Shown here: piece after piece, positions 25,340 to 33,722 of the stretch
Layout: each line of letters opens with the position of its first letter
How positions within the stretch are numbered: the stretch's first letter is position 1
Source: Paracoccaceae bacterium
GTDB lineage: Bacteria; Pseudomonadota; Alphaproteobacteria; Rhodobacterales; Rhodobacteraceae
Assembly: GCA_018222585.1 (NCBI GenBank)
Contig: JAAFAB010000001.1
Coordinates: forward strand, 186,001 to 250,000
Length of the DNA stretch: 64,000 nucleotides
Direction: 5' to 3'
Notes under the pieces: model-generated
Seen by the model: the letters and a program-made list of their open reading frames with translations, nothing else
Database searches by the model: none
Told to the model about the DNA's origin: nothing
Made by a program: the position numbers and the translations under genes

Positions 25340-26700
25340 GAGCCCTGCGCCGCTCTGCCAGCCTGCGCGTTACCCTGGCCATCGCGGCGGGGATCATCCT
25401 GATCTCGCTCTCGGCCATGGGGCTGCAGTACCAGCTGACCGCCCGCGCCCTTGCCGCGCGGCAGGCCGAACTGCTGGAGACCGACCTCGACGCCTTTGCC
25501 GCCAACTACCAGCAGCGCCGCATCCCGGCCCTGCGCCAGGCCGTCGCCTTCCGCTCGCAGACCATGCTGCCGGACGAGGCGATCTACCTGCTGCAGGATC
25601 GCGCCGGCGTGAAGCTGGCCGGCAATATCGGCGGCTGGCCCCTCGGCATCACGCCCGAGGGCGACCGCTTCGAGCCGGCGCCCGTTCTGGACTACCGGCT
25701 GCCCCTCGGCCCCGGCGGGACCGAGATCGCCTATCGCGGCATCGCCCGCGAACTGCCTGGCGGTTTCCGCTTCCTCACCGCCCGCGCCGAGACCCCGCGC
25801 GAGGTGACCCTGGCGGGACTGCGCGCGGTGATCCTGCCGGTGGCCGCCGGGCTGGTGGTTCTGGCGCTGCTGGCGGGCTGGCTGACCTCCCGCTGGGTGC
25901 TGGCGCGGATCGGACGGATCAACCGGCTGGCGGACCGGGTGGCCGGCGGCGACCTCTCCGCCCGCCTGCCGGGGGATCGCCCGGGCGACGAGTTCGGCCT
26001 GCTCGAGACCCATGTCCACGCCATGCTCGACCGGATCGAGGCGCTGAACCGCGCCACGCAGCGCCTGTCCGACCTGATCGCCCACGAGCTGCGCACGCCG
26101 CTGAACCGCATCCTGCAGAAGATCCGCACGCTGGAGGCCCCCGGCCCCCAGAAGGCGGCGCTGGAGGCCGAAATCCACGCCACCACCCGCACCTTCAATG
26201 CCCTGCTCGACATCTCCTCGGCCGAGGCCGCCGGCGGCGCCCGGCCCGGCCTCGTGCCGGTCGACCTCGCGGCCCTGGCCGGCGAGCTCTGCGAGCTCTA
26301 TCAGCCTCTGGCCGAGGACCGGGGCATGACCCTCGCCGCTCATCTGCCCGAGACGGCCATGGTGCTGGGCGAACGCAACCTGATCGCCCAGGTGCTGACC
26401 AACCTGCTGGACAATGCGATCAAGTTCTGTGCCCCGGGGGATGCGATCACCCTGACCCTCGCCCCCGCCGATGACCGTCACCTGATGGTCGTCGAGGACA
26501 CCGGCCCGGGCCTGCCCGAGGAGATCCGTGCCGAGGTCACCCGCCTCTTCGTCCGCGCCCCCCGAGACCGCCAGGTGCCCGGGCACGGGCTGGGGTTGGC
26601 GCTGGTGCAGGCCGTGGCGACGCGCCATGGCGCCCGGCTGTCCCTGCCCGCCACGGGAGAGGGGTTCCGGATCGAAATCTCCTGGCCCGGGCTGAGCTGA
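25336..26700 (+). CDS. Sensor histidine kinase
   Basis: A 454-residue membrane kinase. TM1 is at about 11-31, a periplasmic sensor domain of about 130 residues follows, TM2 is at about 160-183, then HAMP. The phosphoacceptor His250 lies in LIAHELRTPLNR, and the ATPase domain has the N-box (NLLDNAIKF), G1 (VEDTGPGL) and G2 (GHGLGLAL). The periplasmic part has no recognised fold, so the signal is unknown. The cognate regulator is the overlapping upstream gene, and the HtrA-like protease is the likely partner in sensing or output. Confidence 0.95.
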   Translation: MRALRRSASLRVTLAIAAGIILISLSAMGLQYQLTARALAARQAELLETDLDAFAANYQQRRIPALRQAVAFRSQTMLPDEAIYLLQDRAGVKLAGNIGGWPLGITPEGDRFEPAPVLDYRLPLGPGGTEIAYRGIARELPGGFRFLTARAETPREVTLAGLRAVILPVAAGLVVLALLAGWLTSRWVLARIGRINRLADRVAGGDLSARLPGDRPGDEFGLLETHVHAMLDRIEALNRATQRLSDLIAHELRTPLNRILQKIRTLEAPGPQKAALEAEIHATTRTFNALLDISSAEAAGGARPGLVPVDLAALAGELCELYQPLAEDRGMTLAAHLPETAMVLGERNLIAQVLTNLLDNAIKFCAPGDAITLTLAPADDRHLMVVEDTGPGLPEEIRAEVTRLFVRAPRDRQVPGHGLGLALVQAVATRHGARLSLPATGEGFRIEISWPGLS

Positions 26701-27140
26701 GGGCAGTCTGCGCGATAGACCGGACCGACGGGGGTGAACGGGACTGCCCTGACCCGGGCGAAGCCGCTCGCGCGCTGCGCGGTGTTCAGCACACCGCTCA
26801 ACGCCGCGCGCGAGGACCCGCCTCGCCGCCCCCCCCCCCGGCGGGAACGAGACGCCCTGTCACGGCGTCCCCTTCGATGAGCTGGTACGGCGCTCGGCAA
26901 TTTCCACGTGGATCACCGCGGCCCCCGTGGCCCGCCCTGTCCCCGGCACGGCCTGGCCACGGGGGCCGCGACCACCTCTTCTGCCACGAAGGGCGCCGAT
27001 CACCGTCGGAGGCCCAAACCGCGCGTGGACGCGCCGAAGCGCCCGCCCGGAATCGGCCGCGTCCCTCCGTTCAATGGGCGCCGAGAGCCGCCTCCCCGTG
27101 CCCCCCCTTCCGGTCTTCAGGGGCAGACCGCGCCGGGGCC
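26701..27140. other. Non-coding gap after the kinase gene
   Basis: I see no credible gene. The gap is very GC-rich and contains an 11-base run of C (26829-26839). An open frame of about 107 codons on the minus strand (26860-27183) has repetitive Arg/Gly composition and is probably noise. Confidence 0.5.
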
Positions 27141-27162
27141 GTAGGGTGGGTGGCAACCCACC
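27141..27162. repeat. GTAGGGTGxxx hairpin repeat, copy 1
   Basis: GTAG is followed by a 7-bp hairpin (GGTGGGT-GGCA-ACCCACC). A similar GTAG plus GGTGCAT-GAA-ATGCACC lies at 38087-38107. The shared GTAG head with variable stem resembles widespread REP-like intergenic hairpins. This copy sits 18 bases after the creatinase stop, where it may help end transcription. Confidence 0.55.
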
Positions 27163-27179
27163 TTCCTTCTGCTGCCGCC

Positions 27180-28421
27180 TCAACCGATGATGTTGGCCTC
27201 TGGCCCATAGGGGAAGCCGGTGATGTTTTCGGCCCCCGCCTCGCCGACGACGAGGATGTCATGCTCGCGGTAGCCACCGGCCCCGGGCGTGCCTTCAGGC
27301 AGCCAGAGCATCGGCTCCATCGAGACCACCATCCCCGGCGCCAGCACCGTGTCGATATCCTCGCGCAGTTCCAGCCCTGCCTCGCGACCGTAGTAATGCG
27401 ACAGCACTCCGAAGCTGTGGCCATAGCCGAAGGAGCGATAGCGCAGCAGACCTTCCTCGGCCAGGAAGCGGTTCAGCTCGGCGCAGATCTCGGCACAGGA
27501 GATCCCCGGCCGGATCAGAGACAGGCCCAGCTCATGCGTCGCCACGTTGGCCTGCCAGATCCGCAGGCTCTCGGCATCTGGTTCGCCAAGGAACAGCGTC
27601 CGCTCCAGCGCCGTGTAGTACCCCGAGATCATCGGGAAGCAGTTCAGCGACAGGATGTCCCCCCGCCGCAGAGCGCGGGTGGTCACCGGGTTGTGGGCGC
27701 CATCGGTGTTGAGGCCGGACTGGAACCAGACCCAGGTGTCGCGCAGCTCGCTGTCGGGGTGGGCGCGGGCGATTTCGGCCTCCATGGCATCGCGCCCCGC
27801 CATGGCGATGTCGATCTCGCGCGCACCCTCTTGGATCGCGGCGCGGATGGCCTCTCCGCCCAGGTCCGCGATGCGTGCCCCCTCGCGGATCAGGGCGATC
27901 TCCTCGGCGGATTTCACCATCCGGGCCTGCATCGTCGCGGGGGCCATGTCGACCACCTCGGGCGCACCGAGGAAATCGGCCAGCTTTCCCGACTGCGCCA
28001 GCGTCAGGTGATCCGCCTCGATCCCGATCCGCCGGGCGCCGCCCACGAGGTCCCTCACCGCGCGCCAGTAGTTGTCACGTTGCCAGTCGGTGTAGATGAC
28101 ATTCGCGCCATGGCTGCGCCGCCAGGGCTGCCCGGCGTCGATATTGGCGCTGACGGTGGTGCAGGTGTCGGGCGTCACGACGCAGGCATAGGGCCGCCCG
28201 AAGCTGCAATAGAGAAACCCCGAGTAGTAGGCGATGTTATGCATCGAGGTCAGCAGCACCACGGGCACATCCATCTGCGCCATGATCCCGCGCAACCGCG
28301 CCAGGCGCTGCTCGTATTCCTGCGAAGAGAAGGGCAGCGGGGACTTTTCGCCATTGTGGCAGGTGAAGCTGTCGACACGGGTATCGAGCTGGGTTGCCAG
28401 GTCCTTCAGGTGGTCCGTCAT
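27180..28421 (-). CDS. Creatinase (creatine amidinohydrolase)
   Basis: The enzyme hydrolyses creatine to sarcosine and urea in the cytosol. The 413-residue protein is a two-domain M24 (pita-bread) family member. It is close to Pseudomonas creatinase throughout: NIAYYSGFLYCSFGRPYA, NIDAGQPWRR, VIYTDWQRDNYW, WFQSGLNTDGAHNPVTTRALRRGDIL, GYGHSFGVLSHYYGREAGLELREDIDTVL and SMEPM. The active-site His of GAHNPVTT and the glutamates around ALERT and SMEPM are kept. Other M24 proteins are proline peptidases, but these creatinase-specific blocks argue against that. No creatininase or sarcosine oxidase is adjacent. Confidence 0.9.
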   Translation of the reverse strand: MTDHLKDLATQLDTRVDSFTCHNGEKSPLPFSSQEYEQRLARLRGIMAQMDVPVVLLTSMHNIAYYSGFLYCSFGRPYACVVTPDTCTTVSANIDAGQPWRRSHGANVIYTDWQRDNYWRAVRDLVGGARRIGIEADHLTLAQSGKLADFLGAPEVVDMAPATMQARMVKSAEEIALIREGARIADLGGEAIRAAIQEGAREIDIAMAGRDAMEAEIARAHPDSELRDTWVWFQSGLNTDGAHNPVTTRALRRGDILSLNCFPMISGYYTALERTLFLGEPDAESLRIWQANVATHELGLSLIRPGISCAEICAELNRFLAEEGLLRYRSFGYGHSFGVLSHYYGREAGLELREDIDTVLAPGMVVSMEPMLWLPEGTPGAGGYREHDILVVGEAGAENITGFPYGPEANIIG

Positions 28422-28652
28422 GGGGTCGTTCCTTGTCCAGAGACCGGACGGACTCCGCCCGCCCGGTTTAACGTCCGGGCGTGCAGGACAGGCGCCCGTG
28501 GATCTGCCACGGGTGTGCGCCGCTCTGATCGCGCCGACGCCATCGGCGCGCGGGTCACGGGACCAGTCTAGAACCGAGGGGAAGGCACGGCAATCCCGCG
28601 CGCGGCATCCCGGCGCCGCCGGGCGACCGGATGCCCGATCCCCGGGCGACCC

Positions 28653-28829
28653 TCAGATCGCCATGCGGTAGGGCAGCGGCACCGGCGCCGGGGCCGGGGG
28701 CGCCGCGGGCGCAGTGTTCTGCCCCTGCCCGCCCCGGGACGTATCATTGAAAGAGCCCGACAGCGGTTCCGCCGCGACCGAGCCGAAGGACAGCCCCAGA
28801 AGCAGGACTGAAAGGATGACGTGCCTCAT
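28653..28829 (-). CDS. Short secreted Pro/Ala-rich protein
   Basis: A 58-residue protein starting MRHVILSVLLLGLSFGSVAA, a clear signal peptide, then EPLSGSFNDTSRGGQGQNT and a proline/alanine tail (PAAPPAPAPVPLP). GGGAGGG lies just before the ATG. After cleavage only about 38 residues remain. No family is recognised. It is downstream of the iron genes on the same strand with 64 bases between. Confidence 0.6.
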   Translation of the reverse strand: MRHVILSVLLLGLSFGSVAAEPLSGSFNDTSRGGQGQNTAPAAPPAPAPVPLPYRMAI

Positions 28830-28893
28830 GGTTCCCTCCCCGATGGCCTCTGCTCATGAGGTGGGGCCTCCCTCCCCCCTCCGCAAGGCCGGG

Positions 28894-29973
28894 CTAGAGG
28901 GTCACCACGTGGTTGTCCCAGGCGCGCTCGGCCCGGGTGAAGGGCTGGAACTCTGTCGCGGTGGCGTGCCAGACGCCGCCCAGCCCGTCAGTGGCAAGGA
29001 AGCCCTCGGGGCCAGCGGCCAGGCCGCAGATATCCGGGCGGTGGTGGCTGGCGACGAAACGCGCCTCGCGGTCGAAGAGATGCAGACGGCCGCCGCGCGG
29101 ACTGGTGATGCCGAAATGCTGCCCGTCACCCGACAGCGCGACCGAGCCCGCATAGGCGTTCATCGCCAGTTGTTCGCCCAGGGGCGCCTCGGCCAGCTTC
29201 GCCGCCGACCAACCGCGCCGGTGCAGGCCCAGAAGCGGCGGCGCGTCCATCACGTCGCCCTCCCATTGCATCGCAAACCCGACCAGTTCGTCCGAGGTCA
29301 TCGCCAGGTGACGGATCGAGTTCAGATGCAACACCTTCGGCAGGAAAATCTGCTCCAGCAGGTCGCCATCCGGGGTGATGTAGGCCAGCGAGGGCTGCAT
29401 CACCGGCAGGTTCAGCTTGTCCCGCCCCTCGCCGACGCGGGGGTCGGTCTGGATGCCGCCATTGGCCACGACCAGCGTGCCGTCCTGCATCTGCAGCGCC
29501 TCGTGGGGTCCGGTGCCATGGGTCTCGATCTCGCCCACGCGGCGATAGCCTTCGGCCCGTGACCAGAGACCGATCTTGCCACGGGTCGTGATGAAGTCGT
29601 TTTCCAGCGTCGCCAGCAGGTCGCCGCCCTGCAGGAAGGTGCCATGGCCCATGAAGTGCCGCCCCTCGGGGCTTTCCAGCCGGTGCATCACCTCACCGCG
29701 GGCACAGTCGATGACCAGCGCGAAAGTGCCCGGGCGGCGGGCGAAACCGACCGCCTCGGGGGCGACGGGATGGGCCGCCCCGGCATGGCCCCGGCCCGGC
29801 AACGGCACCCGGAAGACGTCATGGCCCATGATGTCGATGCCAAAGAGCGCATGTTGGCCGTCAGGCTCCTTCGCGCAGGCCAGGAAGGCCGGGGATCCCG
29901 CATCGGCCCAGCTCAGCCGTGGGGTGAGGGCCGAAGCCGCCATGGCGGCGAGGAAGGCGCGGCGGGTGGTCAT
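28894..29973 (-). CDS. DUF1513 family periplasmic protein
   Basis: A 359-residue protein with a Tat-type signal (MTTRRAFLAAMAASALTPRLSWADA). It belongs to the DUF1513 family, predicted beta-propellers that regularly follow imelysin and di-haem genes in iron-uptake operons. Blades are suggested by repeated GHGTFL, GTLVVANGGIQTDP and HRPDICGLAAGPEGFLATD segments. It begins one base after the preceding imelysin-like gene. The biochemical role is unknown; from context it acts in periplasmic iron acquisition. Confidence 0.85.
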   Translation of the reverse strand: MTTRRAFLAAMAASALTPRLSWADAGSPAFLACAKEPDGQHALFGIDIMGHDVFRVPLPGRGHAGAAHPVAPEAVGFARRPGTFALVIDCARGEVMHRLESPEGRHFMGHGTFLQGGDLLATLENDFITTRGKIGLWSRAEGYRRVGEIETHGTGPHEALQMQDGTLVVANGGIQTDPRVGEGRDKLNLPVMQPSLAYITPDGDLLEQIFLPKVLHLNSIRHLAMTSDELVGFAMQWEGDVMDAPPLLGLHRRGWSAAKLAEAPLGEQLAMNAYAGSVALSGDGQHFGITSPRGGRLHLFDREARFVASHHRPDICGLAAGPEGFLATDGLGGVWHATATEFQPFTRAERAWDNHVVTL

Positions 29974-29974
29974 G

Positions 29975-30982
29975 TCAGTCTCCGTCTGCGGAATTGAACC
30001 CGGCGGTCAGGCCGAAATGCGCGCCGATCTCGCCCTCGACGGCGCGGCGCACCAGCTGGATGCGCTGCTGCACGATCTCGACCTTGAGCCGCCCGGAAGG
30101 GTCCTCGACCCCGGCGAAGACCGGGTCGTCCAGATCCGCGACATGGCTCAGCGCATCCGCAAAGGCCGCCTCGGTGACCGGCATCCCTTCCGGCGCCATC
30201 AGGGCGCGCGCAAGCTGTTCCAGCGCCCGCAGCGAAACCTCGACATTGCGCAGGGACCGGCCCGAACGGCGCGCCTCGGCACGTTCCGGGCGGGGGCGCT
30301 CGAAGGTGCCAAGCGGACGGCCGAGACGCTGGTCGGCGTCGAACTCCAGCCCGGTCAGCAGCGCGGTATAGAGCACCCGCACCGCCTCGTCCCGCGACAG
30401 GTAGGTGGTGTTGCCCGGCTCCCCGGCGCTCAGCAGCAGCGGCGCCGCCTCCCCCTGCCACTCGGCGTCGATCTCGTTGCCCATCCGCGCGAGGTCTGTG
30501 CTGATCGCCTGCACGAGGCGACAGCTGTAGCTTTCGGCATCGTAGCCCGCGAACTGGTCGTCGAACAGCAGCATGTCCAAGGCGAAGAAGCCCCGCGCGG
30601 CGACCGAAAGTTCGTGGAACTCCTCCGGGGTATCGACGATCGGGTCCTCGCCGGCGATCAGGCCGGACAGCATCCGCGGGGTGAACCCCTTCTTGTCCGG
30701 CCAGAAGGCGATGGCATTGACCCGCCCGTCGACCTCCAGCGGCCCGAAGCGCAGATGCGAAATGCCGAGCCAGGCATCGAAGGCCGTGTCATAGGCCGCC
30801 TGCATCTCCGGATCCGACCGACAGTCCTCCTGCGCCGTCGCCGCCAGGCTGCCCGCGGCGGCGGCGAAACCGGCGGTGCCCGGCAGAACGTGGTTGGCAA
30901 TCGCCCGGTCCAGGTCGGCATGGGCCTGAGAGGCCAGCATCACGGGCAGGGTCAAGGCGAAAACGAAAGCAGGCAGGCGCAT
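29975..30982 (-). CDS. Imelysin-like (M75/EfeO-related) periplasmic protein
   Basis: A 335-residue exported protein with signal peptide MRLPAFVFALTLPVMLASQAHA. The helical-bundle pattern (AAYDTAFDAWLGISHLRFGPLEVDGR, then GFFALDMLLFDD) is that of the imelysin family of iron-binding proteins. The canonical GxHxxE motif is replaced by GFFALD, so the metal site must differ from that of the irpA-like paralogue at 33723. Its ATG overlaps the stop of the di-haem gene (TGATG). Operon order points to a role with that haem protein. Confidence 0.85.
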   Translation of the reverse strand: MRLPAFVFALTLPVMLASQAHADLDRAIANHVLPGTAGFAAAAGSLAATAQEDCRSDPEMQAAYDTAFDAWLGISHLRFGPLEVDGRVNAIAFWPDKKGFTPRMLSGLIAGEDPIVDTPEEFHELSVAARGFFALDMLLFDDQFAGYDAESYSCRLVQAISTDLARMGNEIDAEWQGEAAPLLLSAGEPGNTTYLSRDEAVRVLYTALLTGLEFDADQRLGRPLGTFERPRPERAEARRSGRSLRNVEVSLRALEQLARALMAPEGMPVTEAAFADALSHVADLDDPVFAGVEDPSGRLKVEIVQQRIQLVRRAVEGEIGAHFGLTAGFNSADGD

Positions 30983-32568
30983 CAGAGGCTCTCCAGGAAG
31001 GCGATCAGGGCGGCGCGGTCGGTAGGCGCCATGTCGACGACCTGCTGGCGGGCCGCCTCGGCCTCGCCCCCATGCCAGAGCACGGCTTCCAGCAGCGAGC
31101 GCGCGCGGCCGTCATGCAGGTAGTAACTGTGGCCGTTGACCTGCGGGGTCAAGCCGATGCCCCAGAGCGGAGGCGTTTTCCACTCGTAGCCATCGGCACG
31201 GCCCTCGGGGCGGTGATCGGCCAGCCCCTCGCCCATGTCGTGCAGCAGCAGGTCCGTATAGGGCCAGATCAGCTGGAAGCTCTGCGCCGCCGGGTCGGTC
31301 AGTCGATGGGTCACATGCTTGGGCGTGTGGCAGGCGATGCAGCCGGCGGTATAGAACATCTCCTTGCCGCGCAGCACCTCAGGCGCGCCGACGTCGCGAC
31401 GCTCGGGCACGGCAAGGTTGCGGGAATAGAAGGTCACGAGGTCGAGACCCTCGGCGTCGATCTCGGTGCCCCGCGCATCGCCATCGCCATGGGGGGCGCT
31501 GCGGCAACCGTCCTCGGCCTCGGTGCAATCGCCCCAGGGGTCGCTGAACAGCGGCGTCGAGATGCCGATATCGCCCGAGAAGGCGGCGGCGGATTGTTCC
31601 TTCACCGTCGGCGCGCCGGCCTTCCAGCCGAAGCGACCGAGGGCGGGGCGGTCGTGCTCGAAACTCCAGACCAGCTGCGCACGCCCCGAAACGCCGTCGC
31701 CGTCCAGATCTTCCGGATCGGCCCTGGAGAGCAGATCGGCAGCCGGGATCGCCTCCAGCAGGCCAAGCCCCAGCATCTGCGGCGCGACCCGGGGGCTGAG
31801 CATGGCGCCCGGCGCCAGCGGACCATAGCCAAGGTCCTCGGCGCGCCAGTCCGGCCGGCGCAGGCGGGCGGTCTCGCCCCCGGCCAGCTCGACCTCCTCC
31901 TCGGTCCATGTCACGCCGAGACGATATTCGGCCGGCAACCCGGCAATGCCGAAGTCCTGCATCTGGCCGCCGTAGACCGGGTCCGGCCGGGTCCGCGCGG
32001 CCTCGCCCATGGGATCGCCAAGCGACAGCAGGAAAGCCTCGATATCGGACATGGGCACGCTGTCATGGGCGGGCACCGAGACCCGCAGGAACATCGAGAC
32101 CGCGTCGTCTTCGGGTCCCTCGGGCGGATGGCCGCGCCCGTCCTTCAGGTGGCAGCGCTGGCAGGAGCGCGCATTGTAGAGCGGCCCCAGCCCGTCGCTG
32201 GCCCGGGTCGAGCTGGGCGAGCTGACCCAGAGCTTCTTGAACAGCCCGTTGCCCAGCTTGAAGGTCATCTCCTCCTCGAACGAGAGGTTCTCCGAGCTCT
32301 GGCTGAAGGCATCCGCATCGAGGCGCGCCCGCGTGGTCGTGGCGCCGCCCGGGTTCTGCTCGAACCGCTCGGGCTTGCTGAAATCGCTGGTCGGCGCGAT
32401 CACCGAGGCGACCCGGGCCGCCTCTTCGGGGCTGCGCGGCTGCACGTTCAGCAACGGCTCGGACAGCAGGGCGGGCAGCGGCGCGGTCTCGGCCTGCCCC
32501 TGCGACGCGACACTCACCCCCGCCAGCGCGGACAGGGCGACGTTTCGGAAACCAGACCACAGGGTCAT
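30982..32568 (-). CDS. Di-haem oxidoreductase (DHOR/DUF1111 family)
   Basis: A 528-residue periplasmic c-type cytochrome. The chosen ATG at 32568 has GGGGAGG about eight bases upstream, and an alternative is two codons earlier. A signal peptide (LSALAGVSVASQGQAETA) is followed by two haem-binding CxxCH motifs: CQRCH in the first third and CIACH near residue 415. The family is described as thiol oxidoreductase-like or peroxidase-like, and it co-occurs with imelysins, where it may change iron redox state. The function here is inferred from context. Confidence 0.88.
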   Translation of the reverse strand: MTLWSGFRNVALSALAGVSVASQGQAETAPLPALLSEPLLNVQPRSPEEAARVASVIAPTSDFSKPERFEQNPGGATTTRARLDADAFSQSSENLSFEEEMTFKLGNGLFKKLWVSSPSSTRASDGLGPLYNARSCQRCHLKDGRGHPPEGPEDDAVSMFLRVSVPAHDSVPMSDIEAFLLSLGDPMGEAARTRPDPVYGGQMQDFGIAGLPAEYRLGVTWTEEEVELAGGETARLRRPDWRAEDLGYGPLAPGAMLSPRVAPQMLGLGLLEAIPAADLLSRADPEDLDGDGVSGRAQLVWSFEHDRPALGRFGWKAGAPTVKEQSAAAFSGDIGISTPLFSDPWGDCTEAEDGCRSAPHGDGDARGTEIDAEGLDLVTFYSRNLAVPERRDVGAPEVLRGKEMFYTAGCIACHTPKHVTHRLTDPAAQSFQLIWPYTDLLLHDMGEGLADHRPEGRADGYEWKTPPLWGIGLTPQVNGHSYYLHDGRARSLLEAVLWHGGEAEAARQQVVDMAPTDRAALIAFLESL

Positions 32569-32702
32569 CGGCATGACCTCCCCTTGAACCCGGCCCCGGA
32601 GTGCCACTCTTGCCTGAGCAATTCAATCGGAAAGCCTGCAGATCTCCGCGACGAAGCGTCCCGCCCATGGGTCCGGCGTCGCGCCGACACGGGGCTTGTC
32701 CG

Positions 32703-32814
32703 CCTCCGGCGGCAGTAGTTTCGGCCTCGGGATGGGCAGGGCGCCGCGCCCATTCCATCACCAGGCTGAAAATACTCCGGGGGAGTCTCCGCAGGAGACG
32801 GGGGCAGAGCCCCC
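32703..32814. repeat. Dispersed intergenic repeat copy
   Basis: A partial CTCCGGCGGCAGTAGTTTCGG element (32703-32725) is followed by the full core CATCACCAGGCTGAAAATAC/TCCGGGGG at 32756-32785, then GTCTCC-GCA-GGAGAC and GGGGG-CAGAG-CCCCC to 32814. It fills most of the gap between the bacterioferritin terminator and the di-haem gene. Confidence 0.78.
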
Positions 32815-32871
32815 TGCCCTCCTGCCTGCGGGGAGAACCATCTCAATGGCAGTGCCCGGCCAGGCAACGAG

Positions 32872-32895
32872 AAAGGGGCCCCGAAGGCCCCTTTT
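32872..32895 (-). terminator. Intrinsic terminator of bacterioferritin
   Basis: A 9-bp stem (GGGGCC core, arms 32872-32880 and 32886-32894) with a 5-base loop lies 19 bases after the bfr stop. On the minus strand the stem ends in TTT followed by CTC, an acceptable short U-tract. Confidence 0.75.
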
Positions 32896-32913
32896 GAATC
32901 GGTCAGCGGGCGC

Positions 32914-33399
32914 TCATTCGGCCTGGTCGGCCGAGCTGGCATTGAGCAGGCCGTATTTCTCGGCGCCCAGGCTCTCGAACAGTTCGAGCTGGGTTTCGAG
33001 GTAGTCGATATGGCCTTCCTCGTCCGCCATCAGCTCCTCGAAGAGGTTCTTGGTCACGTAGTCGCCGACGCTCTCGCAGTACTCGCGCGCTTCCTTGTAG
33101 AGGGCGCGGGCCTCGTGTTCGGCGGCCAGGTCGGCCTCCAGGGTCTCCTTGATGTTCTCGCCGATGCGCAGGCTGTCCAGCTTCTGCATGTTCGGGTGGC
33201 CTTCCAGGAAAATGATCCGGTCGACCAGCTTGTCGGCGTGGTGCATCTCCTCGATGCTTTCGGCGCGCGACTTGGCGGCCAGCTTGCCATAGCCCCAGTC
33301 ATCCTGCAGCCGGTAGTGCAGCCAGTACTGGTTGATGGCCGTCAGTTCGCTGCGAAGCGCTGCGTTAAGGTACTCGATGACCTTTGCGTCGCCTTTCAT
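32914..33399 (-). CDS. bfr: Bacterioferritin
   Basis: The subunit of the 24-mer iron-storage cage. The 161-residue protein has the ferroxidase-centre residues Glu18, Glu51 and His54, with further Glu and His in helices C and D ([27 protein letters not shown]). Met52 is the haem ligand shared between two subunits. The start [12 protein letters not shown] has GGAGAC upstream. It overlaps the bfd gene by 35 bases, so iron storage and the reductase partner are coupled. A terminator follows. Confidence 0.96.
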   Translation of the reverse strand: MKGDAKVIEYLNAALRSELTAINQYWLHYRLQDDWGYGKLAAKSRAESIEEMHHADKLVDRIIFLEGHPNMQKLDSLRIGENIKETLEADLAAEHEARALYKEAREYCESVGDYVTKNLFEELMADEEGHIDYLETQLELFESLGAEKYGLLNASSADQAE

Positions 33400-33640
33400 C
33401 CGAAGTCTCCTTTCCGGGGGCGCGGCGAAGGCCGCGCAGAATTTCAGGTACTTCGAAACTATCGCAATCGCGCATGGTGTCCATGAAAAGCGGCAGACAG
33501 CCGCCGCATTCGGCCTTCTTGCCGAGGGCGCGGTAGATCTTTCCGGGCGTGATGATCGTCTCGGGGTCCGAGGCGCGCATCCAGTCCACGGCGGCACGGA
33601 TGTCGCGGTCGGAGATCGACTGGCAGTGGCAGACCATCAT
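33365..33640 (-). CDS. bfd: Bacterioferritin-associated ferredoxin
   Basis: Bfd is a small [2Fe-2S] protein that reduces bacterioferritin haem to release stored iron. The 91-residue protein carries CHC (Cys4, Cys6) and CGGC (Cys45, Cys48), the Bfd cluster pattern in a BFD-like domain. It is longer than E. coli Bfd (64 residues) because a basic tail of about 25 residues ([16 protein letters not shown]) overlaps the start of bfr. ATG-ATG at 33635-33640 leaves the start ambiguous by one codon. Confidence 0.93.
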   Translation of the reverse strand: MMVCHCQSISDRDIRAAVDWMRASDPETIITPGKIYRALGKKAECGGCLPLFMDTMRDCDSFEVPEILRGLRRAPGKETSDERRRKGHRVP

Positions 33641-33722
33641 GGCAAGGGCCTTTCGGTTCGCTGGGTGCCGGGGGGCGTTGCCGCCGCCCGGCCTTGCAAT
33701 TGCGGGGGCTGGCCCCCTCGGA

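Noticed and set aside
26860-27183. 107-codon minus-strand open frame
   Set aside because: Arg/Gly-rich low-complexity translation without start signal, overlapping an intergenic hairpin.
33704-33717. GGGGGCTGGCCCCC palindrome after irpA as terminator
   Set aside because: Stem is short and no T-run follows on the minus strand.
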